The translations under genes were made by a program, and so were the position numbers. From Corynebacterium yonathiae (lineage in GTDB: Bacteria > Actinomycetota > Actinomycetes > Mycobacteriales > Mycobacteriaceae), in assembly GCF_027570195.1 (NCBI RefSeq), contig NZ_JAKMUZ010000023.1, forward strand, positions 1 through 35,384: DNA of 35,384 nucleotides, written 5' to 3'. Below the pieces are notes generated by a model that had not been told where the DNA came from, searched no databases, and saw only the letters and a list, made by a program, of their open reading frames with translations. This document shows positions 7,514-16,400 of this stretch, piece after piece (positions within the stretch are counted from its first letter, which is position 1; each line of letters starts with the position of its first letter).

Positions 7514-7774
7514 TTAAGCGGAAACGCGAGCGCGGCCACGGCCGCGGTTGCGGCGGCGCTTGAGGGCACGGCGCTCCTCTTCAGATAGGCCACCCCAGAC
7601 GCCGGCGTCCAGGCCGGACTCCAGTGCCCACTTCAGGCAGGAAGAGGCAACAGGGCAGCGGTTGCAAACCAACTTGGCCTTAGCGATTTGGGTAAGTGCA
7701 GGACCAGAATTGCCTACTGGAAAGAACAGCTCAGGGTCTTCGTCGCGGCAAACAGCTTCGTGGCGCCAATCCAT
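7514..7774 (-). CDS. whiB1: WhiB-family iron-sulfur transcription factor WhiB1 (WhcE)
   Basis: An 86-residue Wbl protein nearly identical in pattern to M. tuberculosis WhiB1; the corynebacterial counterpart is called WhcE. The four cluster ligands are Cys9, Cys37, Cys40 and Cys46, followed by the GVWGG turn (about residues 58-62) and a basic C-terminal tail (LKRRRNRGRGRAR) for DNA contact. WhiB1 holds a nitric-oxide-sensitive 4Fe-4S cluster and binds the housekeeping sigma factor. TAGGAG 9 bases before the ATG is the ribosome binding site. A perfect 9-bp hairpin lies in its leader. It sits close to sigH-rshA, as in C. glutamicum, consistent with a shared redox-stress role. Confidence 0.94.
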   Translation of the reverse strand: MDWRHEAVCRDEDPELFFPVGNSGPALTQIAKAKLVCNRCPVASSCLKWALESGLDAGVWGGLSEEERRALKRRRNRGRGRARVSA

Positions 7775-7818
7775 GATTGATATCTCCTAACAAAAATTCG
7801 ACAGCAGTAAGCACAAGC

Positions 7819-7840
7819 GCTTTTCATAAAAATGAAAAGC
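7819..7840 (-). promoter_or_regulatory. AT-rich perfect inverted repeat in the whiB1 leader
   Basis: GCTTTTCAT and ATGAAAAGC form 9-bp perfect arms around a four-A centre, 44 bases upstream of the whiB1 start. It could be a DNA operator, or an RNA hairpin in the whiB1 leader. No family of regulator can be named from the sequence. Confidence 0.4.
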
Positions 7841-8258
7841 AACCAATGCCTTGGGTGGGTGGTTGTGTGAACTGGTCTGCGCGCAGTGGGGCCCGGTCTC
7901 GAGGTCGGGCCAGCGTCGCCGCCGCCAATGGTTCACATTGTGGTTACTCGAAGTTTCCTTCAAGTTAAGGAGAGCTTTACGCCCTCTTTCTTTTTGCTAC
8001 CCCAGAATCATGACATGTTTACTCAGGCTCCGCTAGGGGTAGAGGCAAAAATGTGGGCAACCTCACGTGAATGAAACTGATGAGGGGGTCATTTTGATGA
8101 GTTATTTAGTTGAAAGAAGGCTGTGAGAAACTCGCTGAACTGGCGCGTTGTCCAAAAAGTCTCGAGTGTGGTTCCTGTAGAAGCGTCAAATCTAACCGGC
8201 TAACCCCTGCCCCCGCACAACCTGAGTGGCGCACAAGGAAATGGCTCTGGCTGGTGAG

Positions 8259-8264
8259 TAGACT
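8259..8264 (+). promoter_or_regulatory. -10 box (TAGACT) of a leaderless transcript
   Basis: TAGACT ends 8 bases before the GTG at 8273, and no ribosome binding site is present, so the transcript probably starts at or next to the start codon. Confidence 0.45.
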
Positions 8265-8272
8265 GTGGTTTT

Positions 8273-8761
8273 GTGTCTAAGCAGAAGAAAAAGCAGGTAA
8301 ACAATAGGCAAAGTGCTACCTCCGCGCAGCCAACGCGAGGCGACAATGCGCAGCCGGGGGCACCGCAGCCAGTCCTCGTGGCTGCAGGGCTCGCAGTGGT
8401 TCAGTCCATCGCCGTCATCTGCTTCGGTATTTTTCTTATCGTGCGCGAGCTGACCGGTGCGGAAAATGGTTCGATGGTCTCGGATTCCGGATCTGAAAGC
8501 TTTGTGGGGCTGGGTACCGCGCTGTTTATCTTTATCGTCTTTGGTTTCGTCATCGTCGGTGCCTGGGCCATGGTTAAGGGAAAGCGCTGGGGCAGGGGAG
8601 CCATTATTTTGGTGGAACTTATCTTGGCGGCTAGTTCCTTCCAAATGTTTAGTGGTGGCTCGCCGCTTCTTGGTGCGGTGACGTTGTTGAGTGCCGCCGT
8701 AGTCATCTTCTTGCTCATGTTCGTGCGAGCCTCCACTGAGTGGGCGGCAGCAAATTTCTAA
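8273..8761 (+). CDS. Four-helix membrane protein of unknown function
   Basis: A 162-residue protein with a basic, Gln-rich cytoplasmic start (residues 1-33) and four predicted membrane helices at about residues 35-58, 77-98, 107-124 and 130-150. The loops are short; KGKRWGRG between helices 2 and 3 is basic and probably cytoplasmic. It resembles the uncharacterised integral membrane proteins found at this place in other actinobacteria (Rv3217c-like position), but I cannot name a function. GTG is used as start because it lies 8 bases after a TAGACT -10 box. It is divergent from whiB1 and ends just before a strong bidirectional terminator. Confidence 0.75.
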   Translation: MSKQKKKQVNNRQSATSAQPTRGDNAQPGAPQPVLVAAGLAVVQSIAVICFGIFLIVRELTGAENGSMVSDSGSESFVGLGTALFIFIVFGFVIVGAWAMVKGKRWGRGAIILVELILAASSFQMFSGGSPLLGAVTLLSAAVVIFLLMFVRASTEWAAANF

Positions 8762-8778
8762 AGTTTCTTCCACACAAA

Positions 8779-8820
8779 GAGGGCCGCGCCTTCCTGGAAA
8801 ACCAGGAAGGCGCGGCCCTC
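8779..8820. terminator. Strong bidirectional hairpin terminator
   Basis: Perfect 19-bp arms (8779-8797 and 8802-8820) around a four-A loop, GC-rich, with AA/TT flanks on both sides. It lies between the convergent membrane-protein gene and the minus-strand beta-propeller-like gene and probably ends both transcripts. Confidence 0.85.
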
Positions 8821-8838
8821 TTCGCGTGAGGCGGGACG

Positions 8839-10077
8839 CTAATCGGCGCTGAGACCTACCACCTCATCGCCGCGGCTTTCCACAATGGTGTCACCAGCCA
8901 AGGTCAGGTAGACAGGGCCATGGTAGCTGCCGCGGTCGACCGGAATGGTGCGCAGCGTCTTGGCGGTGGACCAATCCATGACGGCAATGCCTTCTTGGGT
9001 AGGCACTAGCATGTGATCAGCAACTGCGACGGGGGTGCCGATGGCGTCTTCCACCACGTGATCTACCGCAAGGTCGCTCGGCTTGAAGAGGTAAAGGCGG
9101 GAGCCATCAAACCAGGTCATATGGTGCGGCAAATCCGCCGTTGCCGGCGCGAATGGAGAGGCACCGGAGTCTATAACCGGAGAAGGCTGGGCCGAAAAAG
9201 TGTGGAGCTTTTCGCCCTTTTCGCTATAAGACTCGATAGTGGGGTGTGGTCCTGGCCGGTATATGGCGGCGGCCTTTTGTCCCACGGCAATAAGGCGGGC
9301 GCCGTCAGCGTCTATGTCAACGTCAGCGGAAATATCGGGTTCGCGGGAATCATCGGGGGTGGTGTCTTGGAAGCGCAACCACGTGGTATTCGGCCTATCG
9401 GGGCAGGACTCGGTTAGTGCCAAATTCTCGGTGCGGGTCAGGGCGGAGCTTAGAGTGCAGTCCTCATGCGGTTGTTTTTCCGGTTCCTGTTTCGCCTGCA
9501 CGTCACCGTATTCCACGGTGCGCACTAAGTCAGAGCGCCACAGATCGATGCGCTCGGTGGAAACCGTCCCTACCCTGTCATTGGAGGAGATGGGCACTAC
9601 CTTGTCCGAATTCACAGCACTACGGGTGCTGTCATATTCGCCGGTTGCAGCATCGATAGCCACGGTATCCCCGCAGCCCACGCCAGTTTTATACGATGCC
9701 ACGATCTTGCCCCATGCAGTAGATAGTGAACATAGATCGGCATCCGTGCGCTCATAGGTCCATGCTACGGATCCATCCGGATTAGTAGCGGTAAGTGTGT
9801 GATCTGCGTGTGTGATGGTTAGGCCGTGGGCCGATACCGCCCTGTGCTGGCCAGGTACTGCTTCGTTGGGGAGGGCGAAGGACTCGTGGAGCTTATCGGG
9901 GACGTCGGAAAGCACAGGTGCATCCTTGTCTCCCGGAACGGCCGCCTGGCTCAAATGTGCCTGATTGATATTGGCGGTGATGGCCGCCCCACCGACCGCG
10001 ATGGCACAGACTACGGCAATGATGCCGGTGGCCTTCCAATCGGCGGGCGTGGAACGCAAAATAGGAGCCTTAGTCAT
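8839..10077 (-). CDS. Membrane-anchored beta-propeller-like protein (Rv3212 type)
   Basis: A 412-residue protein with a short cytoplasmic start and one membrane helix at about residues 17-37, then a large outer domain. The outer part has repeating short beta motifs of the PQQ/WD-like kind (for example HTLTATNPDGSVAWTYE near residue 95 and TLRTIPVDRGSYHGPVY near the end), which suggests a beta-propeller. Cysteines near residues 118, 135, 205 and 223 could form disulfides outside the cell. The gene overlaps the end of the RhlE helicase by four bases, an arrangement also seen for Rv3211-Rv3212. No enzymatic function is known; an envelope role is likely. Confidence 0.75.
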   Translation of the reverse strand: MTKAPILRSTPADWKATGIIAVVCAIAVGGAAITANINQAHLSQAAVPGDKDAPVLSDVPDKLHESFALPNEAVPGQHRAVSAHGLTITHADHTLTATNPDGSVAWTYERTDADLCSLSTAWGKIVASYKTGVGCGDTVAIDAATGEYDSTRSAVNSDKVVPISSNDRVGTVSTERIDLWRSDLVRTVEYGDVQAKQEPEKQPHEDCTLSSALTRTENLALTESCPDRPNTTWLRFQDTTPDDSREPDISADVDIDADGARLIAVGQKAAAIYRPGPHPTIESYSEKGEKLHTFSAQPSPVIDSGASPFAPATADLPHHMTWFDGSRLYLFKPSDLAVDHVVEDAIGTPVAVADHMLVPTQEGIAVMDWSTAKTLRTIPVDRGSYHGPVYLTLAGDTIVESRGDEVVGLSAD

Positions 10078-11399
10078 CGGCGTCCTCCTCGCCGGCGTCG
10101 AGAGCTACCGCGGCGTGCGGTGGTACGGGTAGGGGATTTCTCACGGACTGGAACCTGGCCTATGACCTTGGTTTCTGGGCCGACGGTCTCCTCTACATCC
10201 GCGGGGATGTCTAGGGCCTGAGCTAGCTCTGGTGAGGTAGAAAACCACTGTGGCGGGTCCGGCTCGCCTAGATCTAGCTCGTCGCTGATGACCTGCCATT
10301 TTCCTAGTTCATCGTAGCCCACCAAGGTGATGGCGGTGCCGGTATGTCCGGCGCGGCCGGTGCGGCCAATACGGTGAACAAAGGTCATTGGATCATCGGG
10401 CACCTGATAATTGATGACGTGGGTGACATCATCGACGTCGATGCCGCGGGCGGCAATATCGGTAGCCACTAAGATGTCTACCTGGCCGGAGCGAAAAGCG
10501 TGGAGAGACTTCTCGCGTGATTTCTGTCCCAAATCGCCGTGGACTGAGCCCACGTGGAAGCCGCGCCGGGCAAGATCCTCGGCCAGTTGGGCGGCCGCAC
10601 GCTTGGTGCGGGCGAAGATAATGGTGCGCCCACGGCCGGTTGCCTGCAAAGCATGCGCGACGACGGCAACTTTATCCATTCGGTGGGCTTGAAAAGTGAC
10701 CTTGCGCGTGGAGGAATGGGTAAAATCCTGCTCGCCGGATTCGGCGCGGATATGAATGGGCTTATTCATGAAGCGGCGGGCAAGCGTCAAAATCGCGCCC
10801 GGCATCGTCGCGGAAAAGAGCATGGTTTGGTGCGCATTGCCATTGAGAGCCTTAAGTATGGCTTCGACCGAGGGCAAGAAGCCCAGATCCAGCATCTCGT
10901 CGGCCTCATCGAGAACCAAGATGGCCACGCGGTCTAGCTGCAGATTGCCGCGCTCATGAAGATCGATCAGGCGGCCCGGTGTACCGATGATGACATCGGC
11001 GCCCTTATTGAGTTTTTTGATCTGCTCCTCGTAGGGGCGGCCGCCGTAGATGGAGGCGAGGCGCACCGGCAGATGGGCGGCGGCTACGTGCAGGTCTTCG
11101 GTTACCTGCTGCGCAAGCTCGCGGGTCGGGACCACTACGAGGGCGCGCGGGGTGCCATCGAGTTCTTCGATATCAGCATCATCATAGACGCGGTCCAAAA
11201 GCGGCACGCCAAAGCCGTAGGTCTTTCCCATGCCGGTGCGCGCTTGGCCAATCAAGTCCTGACCGGATAGCGCAATGGGCAGGGTTAATTCCTGAATTGC
11301 AAAAGTACGCGTGATGCCACGAGTGGCGAGGCCATCGCAGATTTCGGCTGCAACGCCGAGTTCCGCGAAGCTCGGTGGCTGGGATTTTATGTCAGACAC
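10074..11399 (-). CDS. rhlE: DEAD-box RNA helicase (RhlE type)
   Basis: A 441-residue ATP-dependent RNA helicase with all core motifs: the Q motif region (AIQELTLP, about 34-41), motif I ARTGMGKT (53-60; Arg replaces the usual Gln-Thr context), Ia PTRELAQQ (91-98), TPGR (140-143), DEAD (164-167), SAT (196-198), then domain 2 with IIFARTK, ATDIAARGIDVDDVTHVINY and HRIGRTGRAG. The C-terminal tail is Arg-rich and likely binds RNA. RhlE-type helicases help ribosome assembly and mRNA turnover. GTG 11399 lies 6 bases after TACTAT, so the mRNA is probably leaderless. The downstream beta-propeller-like gene is coupled by a four-base overlap. Confidence 0.93.
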   Translation of the reverse strand: MSDIKSQPPSFAELGVAAEICDGLATRGITRTFAIQELTLPIALSGQDLIGQARTGMGKTYGFGVPLLDRVYDDADIEELDGTPRALVVVPTRELAQQVTEDLHVAAAHLPVRLASIYGGRPYEEQIKKLNKGADVIIGTPGRLIDLHERGNLQLDRVAILVLDEADEMLDLGFLPSVEAILKALNGNAHQTMLFSATMPGAILTLARRFMNKPIHIRAESGEQDFTHSSTRKVTFQAHRMDKVAVVAHALQATGRGRTIIFARTKRAAAQLAEDLARRGFHVGSVHGDLGQKSREKSLHAFRSGQVDILVATDIAARGIDVDDVTHVINYQVPDDPMTFVHRIGRTGRAGHTGTAITLVGYDELGKWQVISDELDLGEPDPPQWFSTSPELAQALDIPADVEETVGPETKVIGQVPVREKSPTRTTARRGSSRRRRGGRR

Positions 11400-11422
11400 A
11401 CCTTGATAGTAGCCGGGATGGT

Positions 11423-11428
11423 TATAGT
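11423..11428 (+). promoter_or_regulatory. -10 box (TATAGT) for the DUF3107 gene
   Basis: TATAGT would start a transcript near 11435 with a leader of about 36 bases that carries a strong GAGGAGG site at 11456-11462. It lies back to back with the minus-strand TACTAT -10 box of rhlE. Confidence 0.45.
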
Positions 11429-11470
11429 GGGGCCATTGACAATAAAACTCTAGTTAGAGGAGGAATCTTC

Positions 11471-11695
11471 ATGGATATCAAGTTTGGCTTCGCAGATACC
11501 GCTCGCGAGCTGGTTATTAGCGCTGCAGGTGACCAGGCTGAGCTGACACAGAAGATCAATAGTGCCTTGGCGGATAACTCCACCCTGGAGCTCGAAGACG
11601 ATAAGGGCCGCAAGTACCTCGTGCGTACTGACCGCGTGGTCTACGTTGAGGTGGGAATTGCGAAGAAGCATGCAGTGGGATTTGCTGGCGCCTAA
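11471..11695 (+). CDS. DUF3107 family small protein
   Basis: A 74-residue protein matching the actinobacterial DUF3107 family (Rv3208A, TB9.4). It starts MDIKFGFADTARELVISA and has the ordered beta-alpha-beta feel of the family, ending with VYVEVGIAKKHAVGFA. No function is known and no catalytic residues stand out. GAGGAGG 8 bases before the ATG is one of the best ribosome binding sites in the window and decides this start over an open frame further upstream, so strong expression is likely. It is divergent from rhlE and is followed by a DUF3152 gene that seems to have its own promoter. Confidence 0.88.
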   Translation: MDIKFGFADTARELVISAAGDQAELTQKINSALADNSTLELEDDKGRKYLVRTDRVVYVEVGIAKKHAVGFAGA

Positions 11696-11741
11696 GGCGA
11701 GCACACCGGACTGCTGATTCAGCTTTTTAAATCTTAACGGG

Positions 11742-11747
11742 TAACCT
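11742..11747 (+). promoter_or_regulatory. -10 box (TAACCT) of the DUF3152 gene
   Basis: TAACCT ends 8 bases before ATG 11756 and no ribosome binding site is present; a leaderless transcript is likely. Confidence 0.4.
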
Positions 11748-11755
11748 AAGGCCCC

Positions 11756-12694
11756 ATGGAAAATAGGGAGACTCGCCACGCTCACCGGAGCCCGAGCCAT
11801 GCGCCGGACCGCCAGAATGCGGTGGTCCGGTTTGCGCGTCAATACGGCTGGTGGCGCGTGGTGGCAATCCCCCTCATGATCGCTTTGACCATTTGGTTCA
11901 TTGTCGATATTGCTACAGGGGCTTCTTCTGAAGAAAAGGCGGAAAACACTACCGCAGCTGCGCCGACGAGCACAGAAAAGGTTGGCCCTGATCCTGCCGA
12001 TGCAGCAGCGGTAAAGCGGGAAATTACCGAAATGCCACCCGGCGGCTCGTTTACCAAGCAAGGTAAAGGAACGTTCCGCGAGGTGGGCAAGCCCGGTGCC
12101 GTAGCCGGCAAGGGCGGCGAGCAGAAGGTGCGCTATTCCATCGAGGTGGAAGAGGGCATCAATACGGCACCGTATGGTGGCGATGATTCCTTTGCCGCCA
12201 TGGTAGAGGCCACCTTGTCTGACCCGCGCGGCTGGACCGCACATAAGGATTTCGAGTTCGAGCACGTGGCTTCTGATGCGGATCCAGATACCCGCATCCA
12301 GCTCACTTCGCTCGGCACCGCCGCGGAGCGGTGTGGTGAGAAGATCGAAACCGAAACCTCCTGCCATACCACTATTACTGGCGAGTCCACCACGATTATC
12401 AATGAGGCCCGCTGGGTGCGCGGTGCTACGCCTTTCGAAGGGGATATGGGCAATTATCGCCAGTACGTAATCAACCACGAGCTGGGGCACGCCATTGGCT
12501 ACGCGGCCCACCAGCCGTGTGGCGGCCAAGGCAAGCTGGCGCCGGTCATGATGCAGCAGACCTTGGATCTCAATAACAGGAAATTGCATGAACGCAAGCC
12601 CAGCGAGGTCTATCCTGATGAGGATGTGACCTGTGCGCCTAACCCGTGGCCTTATCCCAGCCCGGATAATAAGGATCCCCACCAACCTGAATAG
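11756..12694 (+). CDS. DUF3152 domain protein, putative membrane-anchored metalloprotease
   Basis: A 312-residue protein with a polar cytoplasmic start, one membrane helix at about residues 37-56, an Ala/Thr/Glu linker and an outer DUF3152 domain (about 90-300). The domain holds a zincin-like site: His241, Glu242 and His245 (HELGH), followed by Gly248 and a further His at 252, one residue later than the third ligand of canonical metzincins. Downstream is the family's PVMMQQT segment, a Met-containing turn such as zincins use. Cysteines around residues 199, 205, 256 and 292 may form disulfides. Proteolysis is inferred from the motif only. It ends 9 bases before the TIGR02569 gene, which starts the DNA-repair run. 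Confidence 0.82.
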   Translation: MENRETRHAHRSPSHAPDRQNAVVRFARQYGWWRVVAIPLMIALTIWFIVDIATGASSEEKAENTTAAAPTSTEKVGPDPADAAAVKREITEMPPGGSFTKQGKGTFREVGKPGAVAGKGGEQKVRYSIEVEEGINTAPYGGDDSFAAMVEATLSDPRGWTAHKDFEFEHVASDADPDTRIQLTSLGTAAERCGEKIETETSCHTTITGESTTIINEARWVRGATPFEGDMGNYRQYVINHELGHAIGYAAHQPCGGQGKLAPVMMQQTLDLNNRKLHERKPSEVYPDEDVTCAPNPWPYPSPDNKDPHQPE

Positions 12695-12703
12695 GAGTCA
12701 AGG

Positions 12704-13489
12704 ATGCCGCTTCCCCCAGAGCATGTATTAAGCGCCTTCCATGCGGAAACCGGTGCTGCCGGTACTCGCCGCGCTCAGGGCGATCAATTAGGCCCGGTGT
12801 GGGATAACGGCATCAAGGTGGGTGATGTGGTCTATTCCCAGGCTGGTCCTTTTGCCGCCTGGTCCGCCAAGGTGCGCGAGCGCCTGAGCGTGCAGGGCGC
12901 CCGGATTTCCCGGCCGGTCCTGTCTAGCGACGGCCGACATACCGCCGCCGGTTGGAAGGCCACCCAGTTCATTCCGGGCCAGGTCCGCGGACGCATTGAT
13001 GAAACCGCACAAATGGCGCTGCGTCTCGATGCGGCCATGGCCGAGGTCCCACTGCCTAACGGGCAGCGTGGCGATGCTTTTGCGCGCGCAGAGCGCGCAG
13101 CGTGGGAAGAAACCGGGGAGGCCTATCGCCCAGCTTCGCTTGCCGACGTCCCCCTTATCCCCGCCCACACAGCACTTCTCACCACCACTGTCTACCACGG
13201 CTCCAACCCACCGGGCATCGTGGACATCGTGCCTAGCGAATCCCCACGCCCGGCCGGCTGGAGCGCCGCTTTGGTCATCGTCGACGGGCTTATTGCCCAA
13301 GCTGTTGATGACGGGATCTGCCAGCGCTTTAGTCACGTGCCGGGCATGCAGGAGCTGCTGTTGCGTGCGGTGTCGTATAGGCGTCATATCAATGACCTGC
13401 ACTCCGCGTCGCGTTCAAACACGCGTTCGCATATTGAGCGCGTGGAGCAGCATCTGGTGTCGCGGGCATCTGCCATACTGGAGCGGTGA
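12704..13489 (+). CDS. TIGR02569 family protein (kinase-like fold suspected)
   Basis: A 261-residue actinobacterial protein of family TIGR02569 (Rv3205c-like). Family hallmarks visible here are the start PLPPEHVLSAFHA, the DNGIKVGDVVYS segment (about residues 30-41), GWKATQFIPGQV (about 85-97) and the IVDIVP and SAALVIVDGLIAQAVD segments (about 170-210). The fold has been linked to aminoglycoside phosphotransferase-type kinases, but the usual HxxxxN catalytic loop is not evident, so activity is uncertain. AGGAG lies just upstream of the ATG. The stop overlaps the GTG of adnA by four bases (GTGA), which couples it tightly to the double-strand-break repair genes and suggests a related role. Confidence 0.82.
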   Translation: MPLPPEHVLSAFHAETGAAGTRRAQGDQLGPVWDNGIKVGDVVYSQAGPFAAWSAKVRERLSVQGARISRPVLSSDGRHTAAGWKATQFIPGQVRGRIDETAQMALRLDAAMAEVPLPNGQRGDAFARAERAAWEETGEAYRPASLADVPLIPAHTALLTTTVYHGSNPPGIVDIVPSESPRPAGWSAALVIVDGLIAQAVDDGICQRFSHVPGMQELLLRAVSYRRHINDLHSASRSNTRSHIERVEQHLVSRASAILER

Positions 13490-16400
13490 GTTACAACCCC
13501 CATTCCACCGCCCGCGCGGGAGTGGTACTTCCACCGTCCCCGCAGGTGCGCCTCGTTCCCCGTACTCCGTCCGCCACGGCTCGCACCTGGCCTGTTGACC
13601 TGCCCGAATCCGGTACCTGGAAGGTGACCGGAGCGGCGGGCACCGGCGTGTCCAGCTTCCTTATCGATACCGTTATTCATGCCCTGGATAAAGCCCGAGA
13701 AACCGGTGCGGATCCCTCCGGCATTCTCGTTATCGCGCCTTCGAAGGAATCCGGGGCTCGCCTGCGCCGCGAGCTATCTGAACGCCTTGAGGACTACGCT
13801 GCACAGACATCGATGGTGCGTTCCGTTCACTCCTTGGCTTTTGCGCTCCTGCGTACGGCTGCCGAGGAGGAGCTGCGGCTCATCACCGGTGCGGAACAAG
13901 ATGCCGTCATCCGCGAGCTGCTTACTGGCCAGGCGGAAGATGGTCACGGTTCTTGGCCGGCAGAAATGCGTCCGGCGCTGGAATATGTGGGCTTTGCCCG
14001 GCAGCTGCGCGATTTTCTCCTGCGCTCCATTGAACGCGGTTTGGGTCCGGGTGACTTGGAGCGCCTCGGGGAGCAGTATGGCCGCCCTATGTGGTCCGCC
14101 GCAGGCGAATTCCTGCGCGAGTACGAACGCGTGCAGCTCCTCTCCCGCGCCCATTCCTACTCTGCTGCGGAGTTGGTTACTGCGGTGCTCCAACGCCCCC
14201 AGCTTCTGCGCGACCATCCCTTCCACAGCATCATTGTTGATGATGCGCAGTTGCTCGACCCCACCGCAGGAGAGCTCATCCGCGGGCTGACTCCGCAGGC
14301 CAGTCTCGTGGTCGTGGGCGGCGATGCGGACCAATCCGTCTTTGCCTTCCGTGGCGCTAGCTCGCGCTTCCTGCGGGACTTTCCAGCTGAGCATGACATT
14401 GAACTCACTGAGCCTCACCGCCGACCCACACCGGCGTGCATATCCATCGTGGACTCGGAGGGACGACTGCGCGACGTTGTAGCTAATACTGTGCGCCGCC
14501 GCCACCTAGAAGATGGCGTGCCATGGCGTGAGATCGGCGTCATCGTGCGCTCTACTAGCGATATTGGTCAAATGCGCCGCACCCTATTGGCGGCTGGAGT
14601 GCCCGTGCATATTAGTCCCACCGACGTTGTCTTGGCCGAGCAGCGTTTGGTTTCCGCTGTGTTGCTTGCGCTGCGCGCCTTGGAGGAGGACCTGTCCAAC
14701 TCGGAGTTGGAAGAATTGCTCACCGGCCCCGTGGGTGGTGCCGATCCCGTTACTCTGCGCCGCCTAATTCGTGGCTTGCGCCGCTGGGACTCCACTACTC
14801 GGGGCATCGATAGCCTCCGCGGCCTTCTCTACGGTGAGCTTCCGGATTTCAACGGGCAGCTTACCGAGCGGGAATATTCCATCCTGGAACGCGTACGTGC
14901 CGTACTTAGTGCCGGCCGAGAAGCGCTCGCCTCTGGGGCCTCGGTGGAGGAGATTCTCTGGGCGGTGTGGACCGCTACCGAATTGGACAACCGCCTGCAG
15001 GCTGCGGCACTGCGTGGTGGCGCGACGGGTTCGCAGGCTGACCGCGACTTGGATGCGATGATGGCGCTTTTTGATGCCGCCGGTGACTTCGTCGAACGCC
15101 GACCAGATTCCTCGCTTCGTGCATTCTTGACGCACATCACCGAACAAGAACTTCCCACCGGCGTGCGCGACCGCCGCACCGCCACTCCGCAGGCCGTAGA
15201 GATCCTGACCGCGCACGGTGCCGTGGGACGCGAATGGGATACCGTCATCGTGGCTGGCGCGCAGGAAGGCAGTTGGCCTTCGCTAGGGGAGACCGGCTCC
15301 ATCTTTGGCCAAGAAGATCTCATTGACCTCCTCGACCACGATATTGATCCCGATACCCCCGTCAGCCACGTTGCCTCCCGCCTTGCAGAGGAGCGGCGCC
15401 TCTTCCATGTCGCTACCACCCGCCACCGAAAGCGCTTGCTCATTGCCGCCGTGGAGAATCCAGAGGGCGATACGGTCTCCGAGCCTTCTCGCTTCATCGG
15501 CGAATTCGCCGGACGTGGTGTCGATGTGCCCGGTCAAGCTGCGCGTCGCCAAGCAAAGCGGGCGCTGCGCCGCGCCCAACTCCCGCGCGAACTGGGCCTC
15601 GATGTGCCCGAACCCGCGCCCGTGTCTTTGCGCGATGGGCTCGAGGTGGATCCTCTCGATGTGGCGGTGCTGTCCGTACCGGCATTCGTCGCGCAGCTGC
15701 GCCGGGTAGTTAGCAATCCGGAATCCGGTGAGGTTGAACGCAAGCAAGCTGCCCGCCAGCTCGCGCGGTTAGCGGCGGCCGATATCCCTGGCGCCCACCC
15801 GGAGCAGTGGTGGTCGGCTCGTTCCGTTGCGGCTGAACTGCCGTTGCATACCAGCGGCAGTTTATCGCCCTCTCGCGTAGAAGCGTTGCTCAACTGCCCG
15901 CTCAAGGCTGTGCTGGGCAATGTGGCTGAGGACCCAAGTACCGAGGAACGACTGCTCCGCGGTACTTTGGCCCACGCCTTCTTTGAAGCCATTGGCCGCG
16001 GTATGGATGCGGAAAAGGCCAAGCTTTTGGTGATGGAAGCTTTCGAACGCATCCAGGACGTCCCGCAGTGGCAATTGCGATTCAAACTCGATGAGTTTTC
16101 CGCGCTATTGGACCGCGCTCGCGAATGGGCACGCCAATCCGAGGTCAATCAAGAACTTGCTGGGGTGGAAATTCCCGTGGGCGTGCACGTCAGCGAGGGC
16201 GTGCGCATCGGCGGTTATATGGACCGTTTCCTTCGCGATGAAGAAGGAAACTACTTAGTTGTGGACCTCAAGACCGGCAGGAGCACACCGGCTAAAAAGG
16301 AAGGCGAGGAACACGTGCAACTGATGGCCTATCAACTCGCGCTTTCCCGTGGCGCATTCGACGGCCACCAGGTCCACGACGGCGAAGGAATGCCGCGCAA

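Larger units (their letters stand above)
7775..8272. other. 498-base gene-free region upstream of whiB1 and the next gene
   Basis: The region separates two divergent genes and holds no convincing ORF. It contains a perfect hairpin near whiB1, a second inverted repeat GGCCCG-N10-CGGGCC near 7891-7912, and TGTGAA half-sites that do not form a full GlxR site. Near its right end is a TAGACT -10 box. Its length suggests a long whiB1 leader or several regulatory sites. Confidence 0.4.

Noticed and set aside
7862..7945. GlxR (cAMP receptor) binding site upstream of whiB1
   Set aside because: TGTGAA half-sites occur but no TGTGA-N6-TCACA pair is present.
11450..12685. 411-codon open frame on the minus strand
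   Set aside because: It lies antisense to the well-supported DUF3107 and DUF3152 genes, and its product has no recognisable domain.
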